Shown piece by piece: positions 36,420 through 48,413 of a stretch of 64,000 bases of DNA. Position numbers and translations under genes: made by a program. How positions within the stretch are numbered: the stretch's first letter is position 1; every line of letters begins with the position of its first letter. Under the pieces are notes generated by a model. It did no database searches, had not been told where the DNA came from, and saw only the letters and a list, made by a program, of their open reading frames with translations. Source of the stretch: Epiperipatus broadwayi (Eukaryota; Onychophora; Udeonychophora; Euonychophora; Peripatidae); NCBI GenBank assembly GCA_028023455.1, contig JAQFVV010000013.1, positions 8,588,411-8,652,410 on the forward strand. Reading direction: 5' to 3'.

Positions 36420-37480
36420 TTTGCATTATTCATTAAATATGCGATCATAAACTCTAATCAATTTTGATTTTATTTCCTCTATACATGAATTTTTTCATTC
36501 TTCTTCTAATCTTTTATTTGAAAATGTAGTATGTGCTTATTTTTTTATATGAATAAATACTACAGAATTTTTTTATTTTACTTCAATATAGTATCTAATT
36601 TATTTTTTGACATCAGTTCATGATTGGTTTAATTCCACATTCCTTGCAAATTATTTGACAAATTCCTTTTATTCTATTTAAAAGATAATCTTTTTAAAAT
36701 TAATAATATTTACATATATTCTCTTACTTTTTATAAACCAATTTTAATAAGAATTGAGGTGTAATTTTTTTATTTATACAATATCTTCTCATTTTTCTTA
36801 TTTTTTAAAATATTTATTTTTAATTTTCCAATTTTTTCTCCTTTATGAATTTTTTTCATTGCACTAATAGAATAATCTTTATTTATCTTCATTTAATATT
36901 TTTCTTAAGAGCAGATCTTAAATGCCTTATTCTATTATTAATAACATTAATTTTATGCTTACTCTCTATATCAGATCTTCAATTAATAAGTAAATTAAAA
37001 AAAATGTTTCTATTCTACATATATCTGCATGTATATTAATTTTTCCTTATTCACAAACCTTACTTATTTTAATATCCATAAAATAAATTTCACATTTTTT
37101 TTTCATTTTAAATTTAATATTATTAACATATTTACCTAAATAATCACAATTTTTTTATTACCTTTAAATATGAAAACTCCCTTGTCATCCATGCACATAC
37201 AATAAAATATTGTTGGTAGTTAGTATTTGTAAAATATTTGTTCATATACAATTTAACTAAATACTCACTCAAATTATTATCCACGCTTAAATCTAAAATC
37301 TGTTTATGGTTATTACTTTTATATTCAAAAACAACATTCTTACAATGTATTTTTAAAGAAATCTTCCTTCTGTTTTTCTAAAAAATGGACTCTCTAATTC
37401 AGCTTTAAATGTCTCTTAACTATATATATATACATACACCTATATTCCCTGGTTATTTTATTGCTATGAATACAGGATGT
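36420..37480 (-). pseudogene. Penelope-like element remnant: RT thumb part plus GIY-YIG endonuclease
   Basis: PLEs encode one protein with a reverse transcriptase followed by a GIY-YIG endonuclease. On the minus strand, with frameshifts and stops, pieces occur in the right order: CMDDKGVFIFKG at about 37190-37155 (the YVDDxFVIFKG catalytic box); NIKFKMKKK and IYFMDIKISK at about 37125-37047 (IKFTxExE...FLDVxI); SDIESKHKINVINNRIRH at about 36975-36920 (the post-RT block before the linker); GICQIICKEC at 36666-36637 (GIYxIxCxEC, start of GIY-YIG); and a HI.KK.HTTF-like stretch near 36545. The fingers and palm before the YVDD box appear partly deleted. Ordered motifs make a chance match unlikely. 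It cannot be functional. Confidence 0.65.
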
Positions 37481-37907
37481 AGAAAGCCCTCAAAAATGCT
37501 TAGCTGCCTTTATTTTATCACTATTCAATTATAGCTTTCCTTTGATTGCTTTTCAGTGTTTTTATTACAATCGTTTAAGGAAAGTTGTGCATCTTTTATA
37601 ATTAATAATTGTTCTAAATAATTTATATCTATTTTTATACTCTTACTTTGATCTATTATATATACATTTTTAAGACATTTTAAATAGTCTTATCAGCATC
37701 TACAGAGGTAAAAAGCCAATAAACTCACCACGCTGGCTAATGCTTGTTGGTGAGCAGCCCATCCATGTTCGTATACTATATGAATAATCACATAGTAATA
37801 ACAGCTGCAATGACAAGAACATAGTGGACATTAGGAATTTGCCCTGCTCCATTCCTTTAAGATCTGCAAGAGGAATCAAAGGATCTCCTTTCAGTTAATA
37901 CCAAACT

Positions 37908-39321
37908 CTTTATATATAAAAAAACATACTAATAATTTTCTTTCTTTTTTTTCTTTTTATACTCTTAACCAATTATGTTAAAACAATATCTTTTTAATAT
38001 CATTTTTAATTTGCTTTTATTTTAATCTATCATTTATATAATTCATCCTATTTAAGACAAGTTTTTCTCTCTTTATATATAAACTTTCTTTTATCATTCT
38101 TTCTTTATCTAATTTTTCCTTTTTCTAACATTTATTTAAATGTCCAAATTCTTTATTATGTATATTAATATTTGAATTTCTATCATTCAAATATTGCTTT
38201 AACTTTGTCTTTAATTTATTCTTTATTGTACCTATTTATGATACATTCCTATTATCTCTTTTACAATCTAAACACCTAATCCTATAAATTCCATTCATAT
38301 TTTCAACATTTCTATTTTTTGTTTATCATATTTCCTAAATTAAATTTATTTTTGTATACTGGTTTCAAAAATAAATTGCATTCCTTTCTATATTTTTTAT
38401 TTATATTCTTCATAATCTTTTTAATCTTTAAAAAAATATTTTTTGAGATATATAATGTCATTCCTATCTTTCTTTTTATTCAAATTCTTTTTTATTTTTT
38501 CAATATTTTTTTTTTCACATAATTTATTGTGTTCAGGGGAAAAGTTATTTAAGGAAAAAATAAATAAGATAAGAGAAAAAGCAATGAAAAATGAGTATCC
38601 AAATAAAATTATTAATAAATTATGTGGAAAGAAAAATATTGAAAAAATAAAAAGGAATTTGAATAAAAGAAAGATAAGAAGGAAATTATATATAGCAGTT
38701 ATAATGTATCAAAAAAAATTTTTTTTAAGATTAAAAAGACCGTGAAGGAAATAAATAAGAAATATAGACAGGAATATAATTTATTTTTTTAACGAGTATG
38801 TAACAAGTATACAAAAATAAATTTAATTTAGGAAATATGATAAAAGAAATAAAAAATATGAATGTCAAAAATATGAATGGAATTTATAGGACTAAGTATT
38901 TAGGTTGTAAAAGATTATAATAGGAATATATCAGACATAGGTACAACAAAGAATAAATTAAAGACAAGATTAAAATAACATTGGAATAATAGAGATTTAA
39001 ATGTTAATATATATAGTAAAGAATTTGGACATATAAATTTTAAGATAGAAATGTTAGAAAAAGTAAAGTTTGATAAAAAAAGAATGATAAAAGAAAGTTT
39101 ATAGATATTTGAAAAGAATACATATTTTGTAATGTTTATATTTAAAGTTTATATATAAAGAGAGAAAAATCTGTCTTAAATAGAATGAATTATATAAATA
39201 AAAGATTAAAACAAAAACAAATTAAAAATGGTCTAAAAATGGTACTGTTTTAAAGTAATTGGTTAAGAATATAAAAAAGACAAAAAGAAAGAAAATTATT
39301 GATATGTTTTTTATATATAAA
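37908..39321. repeat. 1.4-kb palindrome of two Penelope-like GIY-YIG fragments, head to head
   Basis: 37908-38523 is the reverse complement of about 38612-39321 over more than 600 bp, with moderate divergence and small indels. Each arm carries the C-terminal part of a PLE protein reading outwards. On the minus strand GIYR lies at 38292-38281. On the plus strand NGIYRTKYLGC starts at 38876, with a YIG-like IG motif, KTRLK and H downstream. The plus arm has extra sequence near the centre (38533-38690) with KNEYPNKIINKL, like the NGYP block before the endonuclease. Both copies are 5'-truncated and joined at their 5' ends. Confidence 0.75.
38443..39120 (+). pseudogene. Penelope-like GIY-YIG C-terminus, plus-strand arm
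   Basis: Only the 3' half of the 100-codon ORF at 38443-38745 looks element-derived (from CSGEKLFKEKI onwards); its hydrophobic start is the antisense of the other arm. Beyond its stop, the next frames continue with VKEINKKYRQEYN, then the GIY-YIG part at 38876-39100 ending IFEKNTY. Several stops and frameshifts break it. The catalytic tyrosine of YIG is not preserved in this arm. Confidence 0.55.
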
Positions 39322-39399
39322 GAAATGTGTATGTAAAAGGAAAATGTTTGGAAAGAGCAAAAAGACATAAGTAAATGTAGATCATATAATGTAATATAT

Positions 39400-41944
39400 A
39401 TGTAAATATTGGAAATACAAGTGGAGTAGGATTCATGGTGTATCAGACAGAGTGGTAAGATTAGCTATTCAACTTAATAGCAGATACTAAATGCAGATAA
39501 TTCAGGTTTATGCTCCAACAGTGATAAAGTAGTAGAAGATTTTTATATGGATGTACAAAAGGCTTTTGACCAGACTAAACAACATGGTAAGATTAGTTAA
39601 TCAACTTAATAGCAGATACCAAATGCAGATAATTCAGGTTTATGCCCCAACAGTGAAGAAGTAGTAGAAGATTTTTATATGGAATGTGCAAAATGCTTTT
39701 GACCAGACTAAACATTTTAAAATTCTTATGAGAGATTTTAATGCTGGAATTGGTAAACAAATGAAAGATAAAAGTGTTTTAGGTAAATTTGGTTATGGTA
39801 ATAGAAATGAGAGAGGACCTAGACTTGTGGAGTTTGCAAAAAAAGAAAAACTATATTAAGAACTCATGTTAAAAAGAAATGGACATGGAAAACACCCAAA
39901 TGAAGGTACAGCAGAATTGGATTATATTTTGACTAGCAGAAAATACATATTTCAAGATTGTAATGTGTCTTAATAAATTCAACACAGGAAGTAATCATCA
40001 ATTAGTAAGATGTAAAATACATTTTAATGTGAAACTAGACAGACAAAAATTACTAAGAAAAACAATATTTATAGTTGATATTCCTAATCTTCAGAAACCT
40101 TATAATGAATTTAAATTAGAACTTGCAAATAGGTTTCAGATATTAGTAGATTTTGAATATGATTCAGATTTGAATGAAATTATTATGAATATAACTGATA
40201 CACTTTTAAAAACTGCCACAAAGATAGCTGGTAGAAGAAAGTCACAATTGACCAATAAAATTTCTACTGAGACTAGAAAATTAATGAAGAAAAGAAGGAA
40301 TATGAAGATTTATAAAAATGATGCATTAAAAAGGATTGAATATCTAGAATTTTGTAAAATGGTACAAAAAAAAAGAGTTGATAATAATATAAGAAAATAT
40401 AATTGTGAACTAGTAAGGAAGGCTATAGAAGAAAATAAAAATCTCAAGAGTGTAAAACAACATTTTGGTATTGGTAGAAAACATATCTGCAATAAGAAAA
40501 AAAGATGGAACTATTACTAAAAATAGAGATGACATCATGAAATGGATAGAAGAGTTATATCAAATAATAAAGAGCAAGTACCTCCTACATAAATTATATC
40601 ATCTGAACTGCCTAGAATTTTAAATGAAGAATTGAGACATGTAATTAAATCTATGAAGAAAAGCTCCAAGTAATTATAGAATTATAATCGATATATTAAA
40701 AGAAGCAGATGAAGAAATGGAAAGAATTTTGACAAAGTTATATATCAAATGTCTAAATGATAAAGATTTACCAAATGATTGGAAGAATGCAGTATTAAAA
40801 TAATATTTAAAAAAGATGATAAAGAAGATATATTAGAAATTGCAGACATATCAATCTTTTATCAGTTTTATACAAAATTTTACCAAGATAATTGCAACTC
40901 ACCTACAGAGAACAATGGATTTCAACCAACCAAGAGAACAAGTTGGATTTAAAAGTGGTCTTAGTACAGTTAGATTATATCCAAGTATTGAGAGAAGTTA
41001 TAGAAAGGACATATGAATATGAGTTGCCATTATGCTTTGGATTTGTAGATTATGAAAAGGCATTTGATTATATAAGTATTTCTTCATTAAAGAATTGAAT
41101 CATCAAGGTGTAGACCCAAGATATTGTCATATACAGAAGAATATTTTTAAAAATGCAACAACAATTACATTATATAATGATTCTAGGAAGGTTAACTTCG
41201 AGAAGAATGTAAAACAAGGTGACTCCACATCTCCAAAACTTTTTACAGCAGTGCTGCAAGAAGTATTTTGTGGATTAAAATGGGAAACTAAAGTAGTAAA
41301 AGTAAATAGATTATTTGTCATTTGGATTTTGCAGATGATGTAGTTCTTTTTGCAACAATGCTTTAGAGCTTCAGGAAAAGTTGCAGGAGTTAAATGTGCA
41401 TTAAATAAATTTATAATTACAACTTTAAATTATCATAATAAATTTCTAACTTAAGATCTTTCCATTGAATTGTAAATCGAAAGATTTCATGAGTAATAAT
41501 GTGTAATAGGAATTGTGGACTTAATCAGTGAAATACTGAATAACTTCATGCTCTCAGATTTAACCACTTCAGCATCACCTATTTATATAGAAAGTAGGTT
41601 GAAGTAAAGAAGAGGTTCCCCTCTTTTCTTCCAAGGTGTAAGCTTGTGGTTAAGATCTGTAGAGGTCCCTATCTTCGCATTTTCAAGCTCACATGATTTG
41701 AGATTTATTGCCTTAGTAAATATTACAAATGAAAGTAAGACTAAAAGTATGTCAAAAAGACTAATGTTCAATCGATTTTCTCAAAAAATGAAAATAAAGA
41801 TTATAATGAGTTAGAAGAAGTTAACAACTGCAAATATTCTTGGTCAGATTATTACTACAGATGGAAACATAATAGATGGAATTAATCATAGAATTAAACT
41901 TGTTTGGAGTGCTTTTGGTAGAAATAACTTAATACTAAAAGAAC
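39400..41944 (+). pseudogene. RTE-like LINE, 5' part (endonuclease and reverse transcriptase)
   Basis: Non-LTR elements of this kind encode an apurinic-type endonuclease followed by a reverse transcriptase. Seen, in order on the plus strand: QIIQVYAPT (39499 and again about 39631); FKILMRDFNAGIGKQ (39716-39760, the GDFNA motif); a 185-codon ORF at 39963-40520 starting around GSNHQLVRCKI, the SDHRLV motif that ends the endonuclease; an RT stretch with FGFVDYEKAFD (41038-41070, catalytic A box); VKQGDSTSPKLFTAVL (41210-41257, B box); and FADDV (about 41330-41344, C box). Stops and frameshifts interrupt it throughout. The LINE is then interrupted by an inserted repeat array and resumes at about 43353. 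Confidence 0.8.
39454..39717 (+). repeat. 132-bp tandem duplication within the LINE
   Basis: 39454-39585 and 39586-about 39717 are direct copies from GGTAAGATTAG to GACCAGACTAAAC, differing by a few substitutions and small indels. The endonuclease region is therefore encoded twice here, a post-insertion duplication. Confidence 0.85.
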
Positions 41945-42096
41945 CAATAAATATCACATGATCACCATTTCTTATGCTTGCTTATAACTGTTATTACAAC
42001 AGGAAAAGCTTACTATATGTATTGCTACACTGCAAGCTAGAGTAATCAAGGGATGCCAGAAGGTTTGTGCATAAAATCCCCATCTTGTGCCTACTC

Positions 42097-42155
42097 ATCC
42101 AAAATCCCCAGACTAGTTTCTGGCTTGTGGCCTTCGTCAGTGAGGGGCCTTGGAT
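42097..42155 (-). ncRNA. hammerhead-ribozyme-like motif, array unit 1
   Basis: Minus-strand copy reading CUGACGA. Position 7 is free in hammerhead cores, so the core is still acceptable. GAAA and GUC are present. The inner stem reads CCCUCA with UGGGGA, closed except at its outer edge. Confidence 0.6.
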
Positions 42156-42547
42156 CTAAGAACACTGCACTTAGATCTTAAAATCTAATGCAACCCTCCA
42201 GCAGACACCTTCTATCTCTACTTAACTACAAAACTATGAGTCTTAAATTGAAAACACCTTAATACTTTCAATCCAAGCTCATCAGCTTATATAGTCATAT
42301 ATGTCTGAACTCAGTTCAGTGCTCATATATTTTTGTATCTTTGATTCTTTAATAACCTTAGCCACCATTATTCTATTAGACAGGATTGGGTTTAAGCCAA
42401 TAAAGATCGCATGATCACTATTTCTTATGCTTGCTTATAACTTATTAAAACAGGCAAAACTCACTATATATACTCTCCCACTGCAAGCTAGAGTAATAAA
42501 TGGATGCCAGAAGGCTTGTGCATAAAATACCAATTTAGTGCTTACTC

Positions 42548-42606
42548 ATCCAATATCCCCAGACTAGTTTCTGGCTTGTGGCCTTCATCAGTGAGAAGTC
42601 TTGGAT
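42548..42606 (-). ncRNA. hammerhead-ribozyme-like motif, array unit 2
   Basis: Minus-strand copy with CUGAUGA, stem II GGC/GCC, GAAA, GUC and outer stem AUCCAA/UUGGAU. The inner stem has one mismatch (UUCUCA with UGGGGA pairs through G-U). Confidence 0.65.
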
Positions 42607-42746
42607 CTGAGAGCACTGCTATATAAGCTCGGATTGAAAATATTAAGGTGTTTTTAATTTAACTCATAGTTTTGTAGTTAAGTAGAGATAGAAGGTAGCT
42701 GCTAGATGTTGCATTAGTCTCTAAGATCTAGCTGCAATGCACTCAG

Positions 42747-42805
42747 ATCCAAGGCTCCTCACTGATGAAGGCCACAAGCCAGAAACTAGTCTGAGGATAT
42801 TGCAT
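42747..42805 (+). ncRNA. hammerhead-ribozyme-like motif, array unit 3
   Basis: 59 bp. Stem I outer AUCCAA with UUGCAU (one mismatch) and inner UCCUCA with UGAGGA (six Watson-Crick pairs); core CUGAUGA; stem II GGC/GCC around CACAA with an A-A opposition at its base; GAAA; then CUA and the cleavage triplet GUC. ACUAGU is self-complementary, so stem III would be tiny in cis or six pairs in a dimer. All catalytic core bases are present. The weak stem II base is the main doubt. Confidence 0.7.
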
Positions 42806-43192
42806 GAGAAGGCATTAGATGGGGATTTTATGCACAAGCCTTCTAGCATCCATTGATTACTCTAGCTTGCAGTGTGGCAATACACATAGTAATTTTTGCC
42901 TGTTTTAATAAGTTATAAGCAAGCAGAAGAAATGATAATCATGTGATGTTTAATGGCTTAAGCACAATCCTGCCTAATAGAATAGTGGTGGCTAAGGTTA
43001 TTAAAGAACAAAAACACCAAAATGTATAGGTATGGAGCTGAGTTCAGACATATATGACTATATAAGCTGATGACCTTGGATTGATAATATTAAGGTGTTT
43101 TAAATTTCTCATAGTTTTGTAGTTAAGTAGAGATACAAGGTGGATGCTGGAGGGTTGCATTAGATCCTAAGATCTAGGTGCAGTGCTCTCAG

Positions 43193-43251
43193 ATTCAAGA
43201 CTCCTCACTGATGAAGGCCACAAGCCAGAAACTAGTCTGAGAATATTGGAT
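43193..43251 (+). ncRNA. hammerhead-ribozyme-like motif, array unit 4
   Basis: Same 59-bp layout with intact CUGAUGA, GAAA and GUC. The outer stem I (AUUCAA/UUGGAU) keeps pairing through a G-U pair; the inner stem has one C-A mismatch. Confidence 0.6.
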
Positions 43252-43352
43252 GAGTATGCACTAGATGAGGATTTTATGCCAAGCCTTCTGGCATTCATTG
43301 ATTACTCTAGCTTGCAGTGTTGTAATACATATAGTGAGTTTTGTCTATTTTG

Positions 43353-43830
43353 ATACTAAAAAAATATGCCTATGTGTTTGAAAAGGAAGGTTTTTAATAA
43401 ATGTGTTTTACCAGTTCTTACTTATGGGTCTGAGACTTGGGCACTTAATAGAAGAGCAATTCAGAGACTTAGATCACTCAAAGAAGTATGGAGAGATGCA
43501 TGTTAGGAGTAACAAGAAGAGATAAAAATGTAATATATGGCTAAGAGAACAAACAGGTATTACTAACATCATTGTAAGAATTAAAAGATTGATGTGGAGT
43601 TGGGCTGGACATATTGCTGGAAGAGATAATAGATGAACAATTGAAATCTTAAACTGGATTTCAAGAGATTGTAAAAGACCCAGAAAGAGACCATGTGAGA
43701 TGGATGAATGAAATAAGACAGTGCGCAGGTGTGATGTGGAGAAGCTAAAGATCAGAGAAGATGGATTGAACTTGGAGATATGTTCATCCTGCAGTGGATT
43801 GATAATGGTTGATGATGATGATGATCACGA
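43353..43830 (+). pseudogene. RTE-like LINE, 3' part and 3' end
   Basis: Continues the LINE after the inserted array. PVLTYGSETWALN at about 43410-43448 is the conserved post-RT motif, followed by a GVTRRDK-like stretch, RIKRLMWSWAGHIAGR near 43572-43625, and a KRPRKRPCEMDE-like stretch near 43676-43710, the usual C-terminal blocks of these LINEs. The end is a short GATGATGATGATGATC run at 43811-43828, in line with the microsatellite-like tails of RTE elements. Frames are broken by several stops. Confidence 0.75.
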
Positions 43831-46800
43831 TATGTACAAAAATGTATTGATAGATGAAAATTATTGATTTTTATGATAGGGGTATGTACATTTTTGTATA
43901 TTAATTTTATTTGTAATAATAATGATATAAATGTCTATTTTTATAGATCCTTAAAAATGACTACAGAAAAAAATGGTCGAAATGCTGGGAGTTTAAATTG
44001 TGAATATGTATATGACTGATGAGAAAAAATAAAGTTTTTAAAAAGAAAAGAAGGAGAGTATATAATTTGATTGGATTCAATGAAAAGAACATTATGTGTT
44101 TTATTACTCACTCTCTCTCTCTTTTTTACAATGATATCTATTTCATTGATCAATAAATTAATCCCTTTTCATTTCTAATTTTTGTCTATTATGCAATATT
44201 TTTTTAATTATAAAAATATCAAAAAGAATATCTTCTTTTAATATATTATACTTAATATTTATTCTTTTTGAAATATTATACTTTTCTTTATAAAGTATAC
44301 CTATATATTATTTTATTAATCTTCTTTCAAAATTCAATATCCTTTTTTTATTAAATAAATTCCTCATTCTAATTAATATCATGCCATTTTAGTATTGCAT
44401 TCAATTTGTTTTTAAATAATATATATATTGTTTTTTCAGTGGAAAATAATCATTTGAAACGCATAGAAAATATTAAAGAAAGATATATATTTAATTTATA
44501 ATGTAAAAATATTTTATCATGAAAATACTTTCAATAGGTGATAAATTGATGTGTTTGATAAATTTGTATCAAACTAAAAGAGAAATGAAATTTCAAGGTA
44601 TATTATGATAATATATTAAATAAATCTAGAATAAAAGTGCTGAAATATGTTTTTGTAGCAAAGAAATATACATCAAGAAATATTCTGGCACATTACAGTT
44701 GCATTTGCTTCTAAAATACCATATATAACTTAAATGAACATTTTATAATGCAGTCTATAAAAATGTATTTCTTCTTGCTTACAGTTTCAACTATCCAGAA
44801 GTTATCATCACAGTTACAATTTTCAAATATATACAATATCCTATTTTATGGATTTTAAAAATATAATTTTTCAATGATCCATCCTTATAAAATTGTAATA
44901 TTTTCTGATGAAGTTAGAAAACTATATCAGATTTAAATTAATCTTATGTTATATTCCACTGACTTATAATCATGGAACCTTAACATTATTATGTCTGAAT
45001 TAAAATATAAAAATTTATCAAATATAATTTATGAAGAAGTTAATAACATCTATATAAAAATTATAGTTGGCTAAGACTAATAAAAATAACTTTAATTTTT
45101 ATCCACTAGAGGTCAGTAAAATATTCGCAATGTTTATGTAAACATCACATCACATGTAAACAATTAAAAAAAAAAATCACCAAAATTTAAAAAGCTTTGA
45201 GAAAAAGGGAAAAAAAGAATACTTATTTATAACAATCGTTTATTAAAAATGCAAAAAAGAATTACACATTTATAAAATTTCAAATAAATAAATATCCAAA
45301 TTTTTTTTGTTATAATAAAATTTTAATAAACCAGATAAAACATTTTGATTTTAATTTATGTTGTAATGATGTACTTTTTAACGTTAATGTAAATCTGCAA
45401 CTAAATAAATATAATTTTAATAAATATTTTTGGTGAAATTTTAATAGTCAATGTTTTTAAATGAACTATTTTAACAAAACCTAAATTAAAAAAAAAAATT
45501 TCTCTTGAGTTTTGAAATAGTACAAAAATTACAATAAGTGCACCAATATTGGAGAATTTTTTATTAGTCTAGTCGCAGTTGATATTAACTGGAATACGCT
45601 TCATAACTAGATGGCGCTTTATCTCCTTTAACTTTATTATTTTGATATAACATTCGCAGTAAATACTTAAAATTTCTAAAAACAACAAAAACAGGTATTA
45701 ATTATAAACAATAAAAAATATAATTAATTTAATAAATAATAATTGCATGCATATACACTACATATGTGTAATTAGTTATATAAATTATTGAAGATCTCAA
45801 ACATAAATCACCGCTGAGTAGTGTATATTATTTCATAATGAGTTCTAAACGGGGTTATAGTGCCTTGATTCATATGTTAAAATGGATAGAGGAATAGCTT
45901 GGTTAACATTCACAGTGTTAAAAATAGTTTGAGCATTTGTTAAATTGTATATATTAACTAATTATTTTAATGTTATTAAACAAAAGTAGCTCTCTACTCT
46001 ATTGCCATCTGCAGTAAGGTTGACTAATCAGTAAATCCTAAGTGATAATGTAATTAAATTTCCGTTCGCATTCCAGTTTCTAATTTTTCCTTTATCAATG
46101 ATATTTGGGATTGAAAACTGGAAATGATGCAGTATATAATTAACAACTCTGTTCAACACCAAACTTAAAAATTCAAAACGTCCTAAAATTTTATATTCAA
46201 GGCCCAGCAATTATCTTGTTATATAGATCCAGTAATTATTTATCAGTTCTTTATTAATTGCAGGCCCTTAGAACTCCATATTTAGGAATGTTAATAACCG
46301 TTTAATTCTTTATATAATAAAACAAAACCAGTTTATCCATTATAGTCAATGAGGCTTTTTTTGTTTTAATGATAAATTTGTTTTATCATATATTGTGTAA
46401 AGTAAAGGAAATGTTATTATAAGGAATGAAAACCAAGTTGATGTATTAAATAATTTGTTTTATTATAGAAAATTGTCTGTTTCAATTTTGTTTTAAATTG
46501 ATCATTTTAAAGTTTATATACAAAAGACAACATTATAGGCAAATTTTACCATTGAAAATTGATCATTTAAAGTACGTATTTAGCATATACATATAAACAT
46601 AAATTCTATACTAGAGTAATCTGAACTTCAGACATGCATAATTGCATTATTTCCTGTTTTGAATCCTAAAACTAGAAACCTGCCAGGATAGAGATTTGAA
46701 TCCATTATTATCTGGTAACCAGTGATTACTCAACCTTACTATAGATGACTGCTCTTGTTTTATCATATATTGTGAAAATTAAAGAATCAAGTCATTTGTT

Positions 46801-46929
46801 ATTATTAATTACCTAAAGTCATCTATAATTTTTGGAGAGTTTTATATAAGAAAGAAAAAAAAGTTTGGAATGATGATGAATAAGCATATGCTCACTTGAA
46901 TATTTATAATAATAATAATGTATAGATAA
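43831..46929. other. AT-rich non-coding stretch
   Basis: No gene supported. 45540-45680 is locally less AT-rich with several CG dinucleotides but has no definable exon. Confidence 0.4.
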
Positions 46930-47033
46930 GTAGGCACTAGATGGGGATTTTATGCACAAGTCTTCTGGCATCCATTGATTATTTTGGCTTGCACTTAATG
47001 GCAATACATATAGAGAGTTTTCCCTGTTTTAAT
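46930..47033 (+). mobile_element. hammerhead-family retroposon, copy 6 (5'-truncated to about 100 bp)
   Basis: Starts abruptly inside the family at TAGGCACTAGATGG and runs to the 3' end (CCCTGTTTTAA). ATGTATAGATA at 46919-46929 and 47035-47045 flanks it. The truncated left end with intact right end and target duplication is the pattern of target-primed reverse transcription. Confidence 0.75.
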
Positions 47034-47900
<867 letters not shown>

Positions 47901-48225
47901 TATAAGGATAGAGTAACCACTCATGATAGACCTGATACTATAGATATGAATAAATGGTTGCCTTCAATAATGCATAAGTCAAATTCACTTTGATCAGGTG
48001 TGAAAGCTGGCTTTTCTAAATAGTTGTCTACTATCTTAACAAAGTTACACATCTTGTTAACTTTGCTCTGTGAGGAAACTTTAGTGAAATTTATACATTG
48101 ATCAAATTAAGAAAAGATTCAGTTAGTTGTTTGCTTTTAAATTTTTGAATTATTGTACCATCACTAGAATAATTTCAGTTATATGCCATCTCCAAAATAT
48201 ATTCAAAACCAAGATTTTTTTTAAT

Positions 48226-48413
48226 ACAGAAAAGATAGTCTTTATAATTCAAACTCATGCTTAACATGCTTTCAATATGTAAAATATAGTCATAGCATTA
48301 TTACTACTTTAGGGATAAGAAGTAATAATGCTATGATTATAATATTTTACATATCAAAAGCATGTTAAGCATTAATAAAAGATAAGTTTAAATTATAAAG
48401 ACTAACTTTTCTG
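48226..48413. repeat. inverted repeat, MITE-like
   Basis: Arms at 48226-48305 and 48320-48413 are reverse complements over about 80 bp with small indels and a 14-bp spacer. No ORF. Confidence 0.7.

Larger units (their letters stand above)
41945..43352. mobile_element. hammerhead-family array: two forward then two reverse units
   Basis: Forward units 41945-42404 and 42405-42619 are followed by reverse units 42620-42952 and 42953-43352. Units start or end at CATCACATGATC and have periods of about 451 and 446 bp, measured between ribozyme blocks. The right end is the degenerate family 3' end. ATACTAAAA at 41932-41940 and 43353-43361 flanks the whole block, so it seems to have entered the LINE as one insertion. 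The LINE reading frame resumes right after it. The array holds four ribozyme blocks, two per strand. Confidence 0.85.

Noticed and set aside
36845-38522. Phe/Ile-rich plus-strand ORFs
   Set aside because: Antisense of the Penelope-like coding remains on the minus strand.
44900-44935. CTGATGA with GAAA close by
   Set aside because: No stem II can form between the two and no stem I is present.
45838-45900. Possible small first exon starting MSSKRGYSALIH
   Set aside because: Closes at a stop after 19 codons, with no convincing GT donor or homology.
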